NCBI GenBank assembly: GCA_902805805.1 | Contig: CADCUE010000145.1 | Coordinates: forward strand, 1 to 10,370 | Reading direction: 5' to 3' | From: an uncultured Frankineae bacterium | GTDB lineage: Bacteria > Actinomycetota > Actinomycetes > Mycobacteriales > SCTD01 | Length of the DNA: 10,370 bases | Shown here: positions 1 through 9,326 of the stretch, in pieces | Layout of the letters: each line of letters begins with the position of its first letter | Numbering within the stretch: the stretch's first letter is position 1 | Notes under the pieces: model-generated | The model's database searches: none | What the model saw: only the letters and a program-made list of their open reading frames with translations | Told to the model about the DNA's origin: nothing | Made by a program: the position numbers and the translations under genes

Positions 1-366
1 CACCCGCTCGTCCCACAGGTCCACCGGGGCGCCGGGCCCGCGGGCGTGCCGGATCGAGTTGGCCGCCAGGTGCAGGCCGTGGCCCTGGGTGAAGGCGCCG
101 GCGCCGAGCAGCGCGAGCATCCACGTGCGCCGAGGGGCGCCGACGTGCGCCAGCGCGGCGAGAGCAGGTCCGGCGACGACGTACGGCGTCAGCAGGTCGA
201 CGAAGTCCTCGTAGCGCGTGCTGCCGGGGGCCTCGAAGCCGAGCGGCAGCAGGCGCAGCCAGTGGGTCGCCACCATCGCCAGCGTCGAGATGACCAGCAG
301 CCGGGTGACGCGGGGAGAGGCGGCGGGGGAGCCGGCGGCGGCGGCGCGCTGCGCCAGGAGCGTCAC
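1..366 (-). CDS. Unrecognised integral membrane protein, C-terminus cut by window edge
   Basis: I do not recognise this family. Reading the minus strand from GTG at 366-364 gives 122 residues without a stop before position 1. Residues about 22-44, 62-78 and 82-104 are hydrophobic and look like membrane segments. The third contains a histidine-rich motif, GHGLHLAANSIRH (residues 95-107), followed by an acidic stretch VDLWDE. Closely spaced histidines at a membrane boundary can bind a metal or a cofactor in some enzymes, but that is only a possibility here. The GTG start is preferred because a -10-like TAGCGT lies exactly 7 nt upstream, which fits a leaderless mRNA. A later start at Met31 would shorten the first hydrophobic segment. 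The frame has strong G/C bias at codon third positions, and the overlapping plus-strand frame looks like low-complexity shadow. The gene is divergent from the MetE-like gene. The reading frame is well supported; the function is unknown. Confidence 0.75.
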   Translation of the reverse strand, partial: MTLLAQRAAAAGSPAASPRVTRLLVISTLAMVATHWLRLLPLGFEAPGSTRYEDFVDLLTPYVVAGPALAALAHVGAPRRTWMLALLGAGAFTQGHGLHLAANSIRHARGPGAPVDLWDERV

Positions 367-373
367 GCGCCGG

Positions 374-379
374 ACGCTA
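374..379 (-). promoter_or_regulatory. -10 hexamer TAGCGT for the leftward membrane-protein gene (leaderless)
   Basis: On the minus strand TAGCGT matches the actinobacterial TAnnnT -10 pattern. It is separated by 7 nt (CCGGCGC) from the GTG at 366, so transcription would begin at or next to the start codon. No Shine-Dalgarno sequence is visible before the GTG. No convincing -35 (TTGAC-like) element is seen at 17-18 nt spacing. Called on pattern and spacing only. Confidence 0.45.
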
Positions 380-410
380 CTGCCTGCGCGAGCAGCCCAC
401 CATCGCCCAC

Positions 411-3533
<3,123 letters not shown>

Positions 3534-3537
<4 letters not shown>

Positions 3538-4187
3538 ACCCGGGCGCCCTCCGACACGGTGGCGGCGATGCCGGCCAGGTGCGTCAGCCGCAGGACCTCC
3601 GAGGCCCGGAAGCGCGGACCTCCCGGCCGCCCGACGAGCACGACACGACCGGGGGAGCCGACGGGCGCGGCGGCGAGCTCGGTGCCGAGCACCTCCCACC
3701 GCTCGGGCACCCAGCTCTCCCGGTGGTCCAGCCGGCGGGCGGTCGCGAGCGGCAGCCACGGCAGCGCCACGCCGTCGAGGTCGGGCGCGCCGGGGCTCGC
3801 GCACAGCACCGTCGGGCCGGCCTCCACCAGCAGCGCCCACCCGGCGCGGAAGACGCCCGGGGCGTTGGCGACGAGCAGCGACAGGCCGTCGCCGGGCGAG
3901 GCGGCCAGGACGTCGACGAGCTCGAGGTCGCGGTGCAGGTCCTCACCGCCGTGGTAGGGCCGCAGGGACTCCACCACCACCCCCGGGACCCGCTGCGCCG
4001 CCGTGATGAGCGCGTCGGCGAGCCCGCCCGGCGGCAGGGCGACGACCAGGTCGTCCACGGCGCCGTCCGGCCCGCGCTCGACGACGTCGAGGCTGACGAT
4101 GTCGCCGCCGGCCTCGCCCAGCGCGGTGGCCACCGCTCCCAGCATGCCGGGACGGTCGGGCAGGACCACCCGCAGCAGGTACGACAT
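3534..4187 (-). CDS. ACT-domain protein of unknown role (Rv3013-like)
   Basis: 217 residues. Residues 2-75 are a clear ACT domain: LLRVVLPDRPGMLGAV, then GGDIVSLDVVE, then VDDLVVALPPG. ACT domains are small regulatory modules that usually bind an amino acid or a related metabolite and often dimerise. Residues about 86-217 form a second region I cannot name with certainty, ending in a conserved-looking stretch RASEVLRLTHLAGIAATV; a GAF-like fold is possible. No enzymatic domain, signal peptide or membrane segment is seen, so a stand-alone cytoplasmic sensor or regulator is likely. The ATG start at 4187 has an excellent ribosome site, GAGGAGG, 6 nt upstream. The gene converges on ligA with 6 nt between stops and diverges from gatC, as I recall for Rv3013 in M. 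tuberculosis. The linkage hints at amino-acid sensing tied to the amidotransferase operon, but this is inference. Confidence 0.88.
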
Positions 4188-4193
4188 GTCGAG

Positions 4194-4200
4194 CCTCCTC
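4194..4200 (-). promoter_or_regulatory. Strong Shine-Dalgarno site of the ACT-domain gene
   Basis: On the minus strand GAGGAGG lies 6 nt (CTCGAC) before the ATG at 4187. It fixes the start of the ACT-domain gene and rules out longer minus-strand frames that run through this region in other registers. Confidence 0.7.
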
Positions 4201-4206
4201 GCGTCT

Positions 4207-4222
4207 CGCCGGGCACCCGGCG
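4207..4222. repeat. Perfect 16-nt palindrome in the leader of the ACT-domain gene
   Basis: CGCCGGG-CA-CCCGGCG has 7-bp perfect arms and a 2-nt centre. It ends 6 nt upstream of the ACT gene's GAGGAGG ribosome site. In RNA it would form a CG-rich hairpin (six pairs closing a four-base loop) beside the ribosome site; in DNA it could be an operator for a dimeric regulator. Short palindromes occur by chance in DNA this GC-rich, but perfect arms at this position are noteworthy. Confidence 0.4.
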
Positions 4223-4310
4223 CCGCCAGTCTGGTCGACGGCCGTTGCCGGGCGGTTGCGGCGCCGTGACGGCCGGCATCCGCCGACCGGTCACGTGCAC
4301 GCGCAGTCCC

Positions 4311-4316
4311 TAGACT
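4311..4316 (+). promoter_or_regulatory. -10 hexamer TAGACT of the gatC-gatA-SRPBCC-gatB operon
   Basis: TAGACT fits the actinobacterial TAnnnT -10 consensus and would place the transcript start near 4323, about 40 nt before the gatC ATG. The hexamer is the right part of an imperfect inverted repeat, AGTC-CCTA-GACT (4305-4316). Overlapping CACGTG and GTGCAC palindromes lie just upstream at 4292-4299. I cannot find a convincing -35 box at 17-18 nt. The whole 4188-4362 gap must hold promoters for both the ACT gene and the gat operon; a good minus-strand -10 for the ACT gene was not found. Confidence 0.5.
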
Positions 4317-4362
4317 CGCGTCGTCCCCCGACACCCTCCGCCGAGCCGGGGACAGGAGCCGC

Positions 4363-4665
4363 ATGCCCGAGATCACCCGCGAGCAGGTCGCGCACCTCGC
4401 GCGGCTGTCGCGGCTCGCCCTCGACGACGACGAGCTCGACCACCTGGCCGAGCAGCTCGACGTCATCCTCGGCGCGGTCGCGCAGATCTCCGCGGTGACC
4501 GACGCCGCCGACGTGCCCCCGACGACGCACGCCGTCCCGGTGGAGAACGTCACGCGGCCCGACGTCGTACGCCCCTCGCTGCCGCGCGACGCCGTGCTCG
4601 CGGGCGCGCCGGCGGCGGAGGACGGGCGCTTCCGCGTCCCGCGCATCCTCGACGACGAGGCGTAG
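4363..4665 (+). CDS. gatC: Asp-tRNA(Asn)/Glu-tRNA(Gln) amidotransferase subunit C
   Basis: 100 residues, typical for GatC. This small subunit wraps around GatA and GatB and stabilises the cytoplasmic GatCAB complex that amidates misacylated Glu-tRNA(Gln) and Asp-tRNA(Asn). Family features are [22 protein letters not shown] at the N-terminus, the middle stretch [21 protein letters not shown] (residues 31-51), and the typical end [11 protein letters not shown] (residues 89-99). The ATG has AGGAG at 4354-4358, 4 nt upstream. It is the first gene of the operon and is followed by gatA after a 3-nt gap, which is the usual gatCA order. Confidence 0.96.
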   Translation: MPEITREQVAHLARLSRLALDDDELDHLAEQLDVILGAVAQISAVTDAADVPPTTHAVPVENVTRPDVVRPSLPRDAVLAGAPAAEDGRFRVPRILDDEA

Positions 4666-4668
4666 CGC

Positions 4669-6159
4669 ATGACCGACCTGACCCGGCTCACCGCCGTCGA
4701 GACCGCCGCCGCCATCGCCTCGCGCGAGGTGAGCGCCGTGGAGGTCACGCAGGCGCACCTCGACCGGATCGCCGCCGTCGACGGGGCGGTGCACGCGTTC
4801 CTGCACGTCGACACCGAGGGCGCCCTCGCGCAGGCCGCGCGGGTCGACGCCGGCGAGCTCTCGGGGCCGCTCGCCGGCGTGCCGCTCGCGATGAAGGACG
4901 TCATCGTCACGAAGGGCGTCCCGACGACCGTCGGGTCCCGCATGCTCGAGGGCTGGCGGCCGCCGTACGACGCCACGGTCAGCACGCGCCTGCGGGACGC
5001 GGGCGTGGTGATGCTCGGCAAGACCAACATGGACGAGTTCGCCATGGGCTCGTCGACCGAGCACAGCGCCTACGGCCCGACGTCCAACCCGTGGGACCTG
5101 ACCCGCATCCCGGGCGGCAGCGGCGGTGGCTCGGCCGCGGCCGTGGCGGCGTACGAAGCGCCGCTCGCGGTGGGCACCGACACCGGCGGGTCCATCCGCC
5201 AGCCGGCATCGGTCACCGGGACCGTCGGGGTCAAGCCGACCTACGGCGGTGTCTCGCGCTACGGGCTGGTGGCGTTCTCCAGCTCGCTGGACCAGGCCGG
5301 GCCGTGCGCCCGGACCGTGCTGGACGCGGCGCTGCTGCACGAGGCGATGGCCGGCCACGACCCCCGCGACTCCACCTCCATCGACGCGCCCGTGCCGCCG
5401 GTCGTCGAGGCCGCGCGCCGGCAGTCGGTGCAGGGGCTGCGCGTCGCGGTCGTGAAGGAGCTGACCGGCGAGGGCTACGAGACCGGGGTCCAGGAGCGCT
5501 TCGAGGAGGCCGTCGCGCTGCTGACCGAGCTCGGCGCCACGGTGACCGAGGTCAGCTGCCCGCACTTCGAGCACGCCCTGCCGGCGTACTACCTCATCGC
5601 CCCGTCGGAGGCGTCGTCGAACCTCGCCCGCTTCGACAGCGTCCGGTACGGCCTGCGGGTCGGCGACGACGGCGAGCGCTCGCTCGAGGAGGTCATGTCG
5701 CTGACCCGCGACACCGGGTTCGGCGCGGAGGTCAAGCGCCGCATCATCCTCGGGACCTACGCGCTGTCGAGCGGCTACTACGACGCCTACTACGGCCAGG
5801 CGCAGAAGGTGCGCACGCTGATCACCCGCGACTTCACCGCAGCCTTCGAGCAGGCGGACGTGCTGGTGTCACCGGCCTCGCCCGGTGTGGCGTTCCCCCT
5901 CGGCGCCAAGCTCGACGACCCGCTCGCGATGTACCGCCAGGACCTCGCCACGATCCCGTCCAACCTGTACGGCGGACCTGCGATGTCCGTGCCGGTCGGG
6001 CTGTCCGCAGGCCTGCCGGTCGGCCTGCAGGTCATGGCGCCCACGATGCGCGACGACCTGCTCTACCGCGTGGGCGGCGCGCTCGAGGCCGCCCTGCACG
6101 ACCGCTGGGGCGGGCCGCTGCTCGCCTCGATCCCCGAGCTGGAGGCCGTCCGTGCCTGA
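4669..6159 (+). CDS. gatA: Asp-tRNA(Asn)/Glu-tRNA(Gln) amidotransferase subunit A (glutaminase/amidase)
   Basis: 496 residues, normal for GatA. It hydrolyses glutamine to give ammonia, which is channelled to GatB for amidation of the misacylated tRNA. It belongs to the amidase-signature family, whose Ser-cisSer-Lys triad is visible: Lys76 in [10 protein letters not shown], Ser151 in [14 protein letters not shown] and the nucleophile Ser175 in [13 protein letters not shown]. The 24-residue spacing between the two serines matches the family. The residue after Ser151 is glycine where many family members have a second serine (GGSSGGS); I do not regard this as inactivating. Other family stretches are [19 protein letters not shown] and, near the C-terminus, [21 protein letters not shown] 4669 follows the gatC stop by 3 nt, with GAGG at 4657-4660. 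The gene end overlaps the next gene by 8 nt. Confidence 0.97.
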   Translation: MTDLTRLTAVETAAAIASREVSAVEVTQAHLDRIAAVDGAVHAFLHVDTEGALAQAARVDAGELSGPLAGVPLAMKDVIVTKGVPTTVGSRMLEGWRPPYDATVSTRLRDAGVVMLGKTNMDEFAMGSSTEHSAYGPTSNPWDLTRIPGGSGGGSAAAVAAYEAPLAVGTDTGGSIRQPASVTGTVGVKPTYGGVSRYGLVAFSSSLDQAGPCARTVLDAALLHEAMAGHDPRDSTSIDAPVPPVVEAARRQSVQGLRVAVVKELTGEGYETGVQERFEEAVALLTELGATVTEVSCPHFEHALPAYYLIAPSEASSNLARFDSVRYGLRVGDDGERSLEEVMSLTRDTGFGAEVKRRIILGTYALSSGYYDAYYGQAQKVRTLITRDFTAAFEQADVLVSPASPGVAFPLGAKLDDPLAMYRQDLATIPSNLYGGPAMSVPVGLSAGLPVGLQVMAPTMRDDLLYRVGGALEAALHDRWGGPLLASIPELEAVRA

Positions 6160-6610
6160 CCTGTGGCAGGTGAGCGCCGAGCGCGTCGTCCCGGCGTCCC
6201 CGGAGCGCGTCTTCGACGTGCTCGTCGACCCGCGGCGCCACCGCGAGATCGACGGCTCCGGCACCGTCCGCGACGCCGTCGACGGACCGGAGCGGCTGCA
6301 CCCCGGTGCGCGGTTCGGCATGCGCATGCACATGGGCGGTCCGTACGAGATGACCAGCACGGTCGTGGAGTTCGATGAGGGCCGGCGCATCGCCTGGCAG
6401 ACGCGCCCCACGAGCACGCTGCTCGAGAAGGTCATCGGTGGGCGGATCTGGCGCTACGTGCTCACGCCCGTGGAAGGCGGCACGCTCGTGCAGGAGACCT
6501 GGGACATCCGGTCCGAGCGGTTCCCGCTCCCGCTGCTGGCGATCCGCAGCAAGACCGCGCGCGACATGGGCCGGACGCTGGAGCGCCTCGAGGAGCGCCT
6601 CCGTGGCTGA
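6152..6610 (+). CDS. Small SRPBCC-fold (START/polyketide cyclase-like) protein inside the gat operon
   Basis: 152 residues starting at GTG 6152. The pattern is that of the SRPBCC/START superfamily, which binds hydrophobic ligands in a deep pocket: an N-terminal strand ending [21 protein letters not shown] (positions 8-27), then [14 protein letters not shown], a central [28 protein letters not shown], a strand pair [18 protein letters not shown], and an amphipathic C-terminal helix (residues about 126-150) ending in LERLEERL. No signal peptide or membrane segment is seen, so it is probably cytoplasmic. The ligand and any enzyme activity are unknown. GGAGG at 6141-6145 lies 6 nt before the GTG. 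The start overlaps the gatA stop by 8 nt, and its own stop overlaps the gatB start by 8 nt. It is therefore probably translated by coupling with both and is a true operon member. It occupies the place that pfkA has in M. tuberculosis. Confidence 0.9.
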   Translation: MPDLWQVSAERVVPASPERVFDVLVDPRRHREIDGSGTVRDAVDGPERLHPGARFGMRMHMGGPYEMTSTVVEFDEGRRIAWQTRPTSTLLEKVIGGRIWRYVLTPVEGGTLVQETWDIRSERFPLPLLAIRSKTARDMGRTLERLEERLRG

Positions 6611-8123
6611 GCCGACGGTCCCCTACGCCGAGGCGCTGGCGGAGTTCGAGCCGGTGATCGGGCTCGAGACGCACGTGGAGCTCGGCACGGCGTCGAAGAT
6701 GTTCTGCGGCTGCGACACGACCTTCGGCGCCGATCCCAACACCCACACCTGCCCGGTCTGCCTGGGGCTGCCGGGCGCGCTGCCGGTGGTGAACGCACAG
6801 GCGATCGAGTCGACGGTGCGCATCGGCCTGGCGCTGAACTGCGACATCGCCGCCTGGTGCCGCTTCGCCCGGAAGAACTACTTCTACCCGGACATGCCGA
6901 AGAACTTCCAGACCTCGCAGTACGACGAGCCGCTGTGCACCGACGGCCATCTCGACGTCGACGTGCTGCTCGACGACGGGACCGTCGAGGTCGTGCGCGT
7001 CCCGATCGAGCGGGTCCACCTCGAGGAGGACACCGGCAAGTCGCTGCACGTGGGCGGCGCCACCGGCCGCATCCACGGGGCGTCGCACTCGCTGGTCGAC
7101 TACAACCGCGCGGGCATCCCGCTCGTCGAGATCGTCACCCGCCCCGTCGTCGGCACCGGAGCGCGTCCGGCGGAGGTGGCCAAGGCCTACGTCACCGAGC
7201 TGCGCGACGTCCTGCGCGGGCTGGGCGTCTCGGACGTGCGCATGGAGCAGGGGTCGCTGCGCTGCGACGTCAACGTGTCGCTGAACCGGCCCGGCGAGCC
7301 GTGGGGGACCCGGTCCGAGACCAAGAACGTCAACTCCCTCCGCTCCGTCGAGCGCGCGGTGCGCTCGGAGGTCGAGCGGCAGGCCGCCCGGCTGCGGGCC
7401 GGCGAGCGGATCGTCCAGGAGACCCGGCACTTCCACGAGGACACCGGGCTCTCGACGTCGGGACGGTCCAAGGAGGAGGCGACCGACTACCGCTACTTCC
7501 CCGAGCCGGACCTCGTCCCGGTCGCCCCGGACCCCGCGTGGGTCGCCGAGCTCCGGGCGGCCCTGCCCGAGGCCCCCGCCGTGCGGCGCAAGGCCGTGGC
7601 GGCGCAGCTCGCCGCCGCCGGGCTCGACGCGGTGGCGGCCCGCAACGCCGGTGTGTCCGACCTCGTCCTCGCGACGCAGGCAGCCGGCGCCGGTCTGGCC
7701 GAGGCGGGCAACTGGTGGCTGGGCTACCTCGCGCAGAAGGCCAACCGCGCCGGGACGGAGCCGTCCGAGCTGGCGATCACCCCGGCCCAGGTCGCGCGGG
7801 TCGTCGAGCTGGTCGGGTCCGGGGCGCTGACCGCGGGACTCGCGCGCCAGGTGGTCGACGGGGTGCTGGCCGGCGAGGGCGGTCCCGACGAGGTCGTGGT
7901 CGCCCGCGGGCTGGCCGTGGTCTCCGACGAAGCAGCGCTCGGCGAGGCGGTCGACGCGGCGATCGCGGCGCAGCCGGACGCCGCCGACAAGGTCCGCGCC
8001 GGCAAGGTGCAGGCCGTCGGCGCGCTGGTCGGGGTCGTCATGAAGGCCACGCGCGGCCAGGCCGACGCCTCGGTGGTGCGCCGCCTGCTCCTGGAGCGCC
8101 TTGCGGTGGGCAGCAACGCCTGA
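6603..8123 (+). CDS. gatB: Asp-tRNA(Asn)/Glu-tRNA(Gln) amidotransferase subunit B
   Basis: 506 residues, normal for GatB. It binds the misacylated tRNA, activates the acyl side chain with ATP and transfers ammonia delivered from GatA. The N-terminal catalytic 'cradle' (about 1-300) shows [13 protein letters not shown], a zinc-binding CxC...CxxC set (Cys35, Cys37, Cys50, Cys53), [46 protein letters not shown] and [14 protein letters not shown] helical part with [16 protein letters not shown] follows. The C-terminal YqeY-like tail that contacts the tRNA covers about 355-505, ending with [23 protein letters not shown] 6603 is chosen because AGGAG at 6591-6595 precedes it and homology starts soon after. 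It overlaps the SRPBCC stop by 8 nt (GTGGCTGA). Last gene of the operon. Confidence 0.97.
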   Translation: MAEPTVPYAEALAEFEPVIGLETHVELGTASKMFCGCDTTFGADPNTHTCPVCLGLPGALPVVNAQAIESTVRIGLALNCDIAAWCRFARKNYFYPDMPKNFQTSQYDEPLCTDGHLDVDVLLDDGTVEVVRVPIERVHLEEDTGKSLHVGGATGRIHGASHSLVDYNRAGIPLVEIVTRPVVGTGARPAEVAKAYVTELRDVLRGLGVSDVRMEQGSLRCDVNVSLNRPGEPWGTRSETKNVNSLRSVERAVRSEVERQAARLRAGERIVQETRHFHEDTGLSTSGRSKEEATDYRYFPEPDLVPVAPDPAWVAELRAALPEAPAVRRKAVAAQLAAAGLDAVAARNAGVSDLVLATQAAGAGLAEAGNWWLGYLAQKANRAGTEPSELAITPAQVARVVELVGSGALTAGLARQVVDGVLAGEGGPDEVVVARGLAVVSDEAALGEAVDAAIAAQPDAADKVRAGKVQAVGALVGVVMKATRGQADASVVRRLLLERLAVGSNA

Positions 8124-8140
8124 GACGGCAGCGCGCAGAC

Positions 8141-8165
8141 GGCGCCGCTGACGCCGGCGCTCAGC
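8141..8165. terminator. GC-rich inverted repeats at the convergent gatB / BrkB gene ends
   Basis: GCGCCG (8142-8147) and CGGCGC (8155-8160) are perfect complements around a 7-nt loop. An alternative partly overlapping pairing is GCTGA (8147-8151) with TCAGC (8161-8165), which includes the stop codon of the minus-strand gene. Neither has a U-tract, as is common for proposed terminators in high-GC actinobacteria. The position, 18 nt after gatB and touching the end of the opposing gene, suggests a shared bidirectional terminator. The 37-nt gap holds nothing else visible. Confidence 0.4.
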
Positions 8166-9291
8166 CGGTGGAGCGGCGCAGGACGACCGTGCGGGCGGGC
8201 GGCTCCGGGACGACCTCGGCGTCGTCGCGCACCGGCGGGTGGTCGAGCCGCGCCGAGGTGGGAGGGCCGTCCGGCGGGTCCGCGGTCCGGTCGGGTGCGC
8301 CGGACCCCCCGTCCGCGGCGCGCAGCCGCTCGCGGTGCCGGCGGCGGGCCAGCAGGATGGCGTTGAGCTCCGCGCCGGCGAGCAGCGCGACGCACAGCAG
8401 GTAGAACCAGCTCATGAGGATCAGCCCGCCACCGAGCGCGCCGAAGACCGGTGACGTCGTGACCACGGTGTTGACGTAGACGTTCAGGCCGTACGACGCC
8501 GCCAGCCACAGCAGTGCGGTGAGCAGTCCGCCGGGCAGGTCGTCGCGCCACCGGGACCGTCGCGCCGGGGCGAAGTGGTCCATGGTCGTGGCCCAGACCA
8601 CCAGGGACAGGAACGCCACCGGCCAGCGCAGGTAGGACCAGACCGCGGCGTAGGAGTCACCCAGCCCGACGTTGGCCACGACGTCCTCGGCCCTGCCGAA
8701 CAGCGGACCGATGACGAGCAGCGTCACCGCCAGCGCGCCGGTCAGGACCGTGCCGACGCCGAGCAGCAGTCCGAGCAGCCGACGGCGCCACCAGCCGCGG
8801 GTCTCCGGCACGTCGTAGGTGATGGTGACCGTGTTGATGAGCGTGGCGAACGCGGTCGCCAGCGAGAACAGCGCCAGCAGCGAGGCGACCGTCAGCGTGC
8901 TGCCGCTGCCCTCGAACAGGTCGCGCACCGTCGTGATCGCCGGGCTGGCCGTGTCGGTGAGCACGGCGTCGAGGAAGTCCAGGACGCCGTTCTCGACGCG
9001 CAGGGCGTTGTCGCGTCCGACGAGCATGCTGAGCTGGCCGAGGACGGCCGCGACGACGAGCAGCGCGGGGAACAGCGTCAGGACCGCGAAGAACGCCGTC
9101 TCGGCCGCCAGCCCGAGCAGCCGGTCGCGGTCGGCCTTGTGGATCACCTCGACGACGAGCCGGACGAACCAGCGCACCGGATCGCCGGCGGGTGTCCGCG
9201 CCGCCTCCTGCGCCGTGTAGGAGGCGCGCAGCTCCGAGGCCTGCCGGCTGATGGTGCCGGTCGGCGTCAGGGGCTCGGGTCGGGGTCTCAC
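8161..9291 (-). CDS. YihY/BrkB-family inner-membrane protein
   Basis: 376 residues from GTG 9291. Hydrophobic segments at about 62-85, 132-158, 172-198, 220-236, 254-276 and 284-313 give the six membrane spans expected for this family. The family signatures are AAETAFFAVLTLFPALLVV in the first span and MSWFYLLCVALLAGAELNAI (residues 293-312) in the last. The molecular function is not established: the family was once called ribonuclease BN, a name that properly belongs to another protein, and a transport or envelope role is often suggested. The N-terminus (1-45) and the tail after residue 314 are polar. The tail is rich in Pro, Asp and Arg, probably disordered, and faces the cytoplasm if the usual even-span topology holds. 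For the start, GGGGAG lies 9 nt and GGAG 2 nt before the GTG. An ATG at 9299 is out of frame and meets TGA at once. The upstream sugar-dehydrogenase gene ends 35 nt before it, so the two may share a transcript. Confidence 0.9.
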   Translation of the reverse strand: MRPRPEPLTPTGTISRQASELRASYTAQEAARTPAGDPVRWFVRLVVEVIHKADRDRLLGLAAETAFFAVLTLFPALLVVAAVLGQLSMLVGRDNALRVENGVLDFLDAVLTDTASPAITTVRDLFEGSGSTLTVASLLALFSLATAFATLINTVTITYDVPETRGWWRRRLLGLLLGVGTVLTGALAVTLLVIGPLFGRAEDVVANVGLGDSYAAVWSYLRWPVAFLSLVVWATTMDHFAPARRSRWRDDLPGGLLTALLWLAASYGLNVYVNTVVTTSPVFGALGGGLILMSWFYLLCVALLAGAELNAILLARRRHRERLRAADGGSGAPDRTADPPDGPPTSARLDHPPVRDDAEVVPEPPARTVVLRRSTG

Positions 9292-9326
9292 GGCTCCATG
9301 CTCCCCGATGAGAGGGCCCGTCGACG

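Noticed and set aside
4292..4299. CACGTG/GTGCAC overlapping palindromes upstream of gatC as a specific operator
   Set aside because: Six-base palindromes are common by chance in this composition and no repeat of the motif is seen in the window. Kept only as a remark in the promoter entry.
4291..5574. 427-codon minus-strand open frame opposite gatC and gatA
   Set aside because: Shadow frame with no domain; gatC and gatA are certain on the other strand.
6462..7436. 324-codon minus-strand open frame opposite the SRPBCC gene and gatB
   Set aside because: Composition is shadow-like (Arg, His, Val, Asp, Leu repeats) and the opposite strand encodes canonical GatB motifs throughout.
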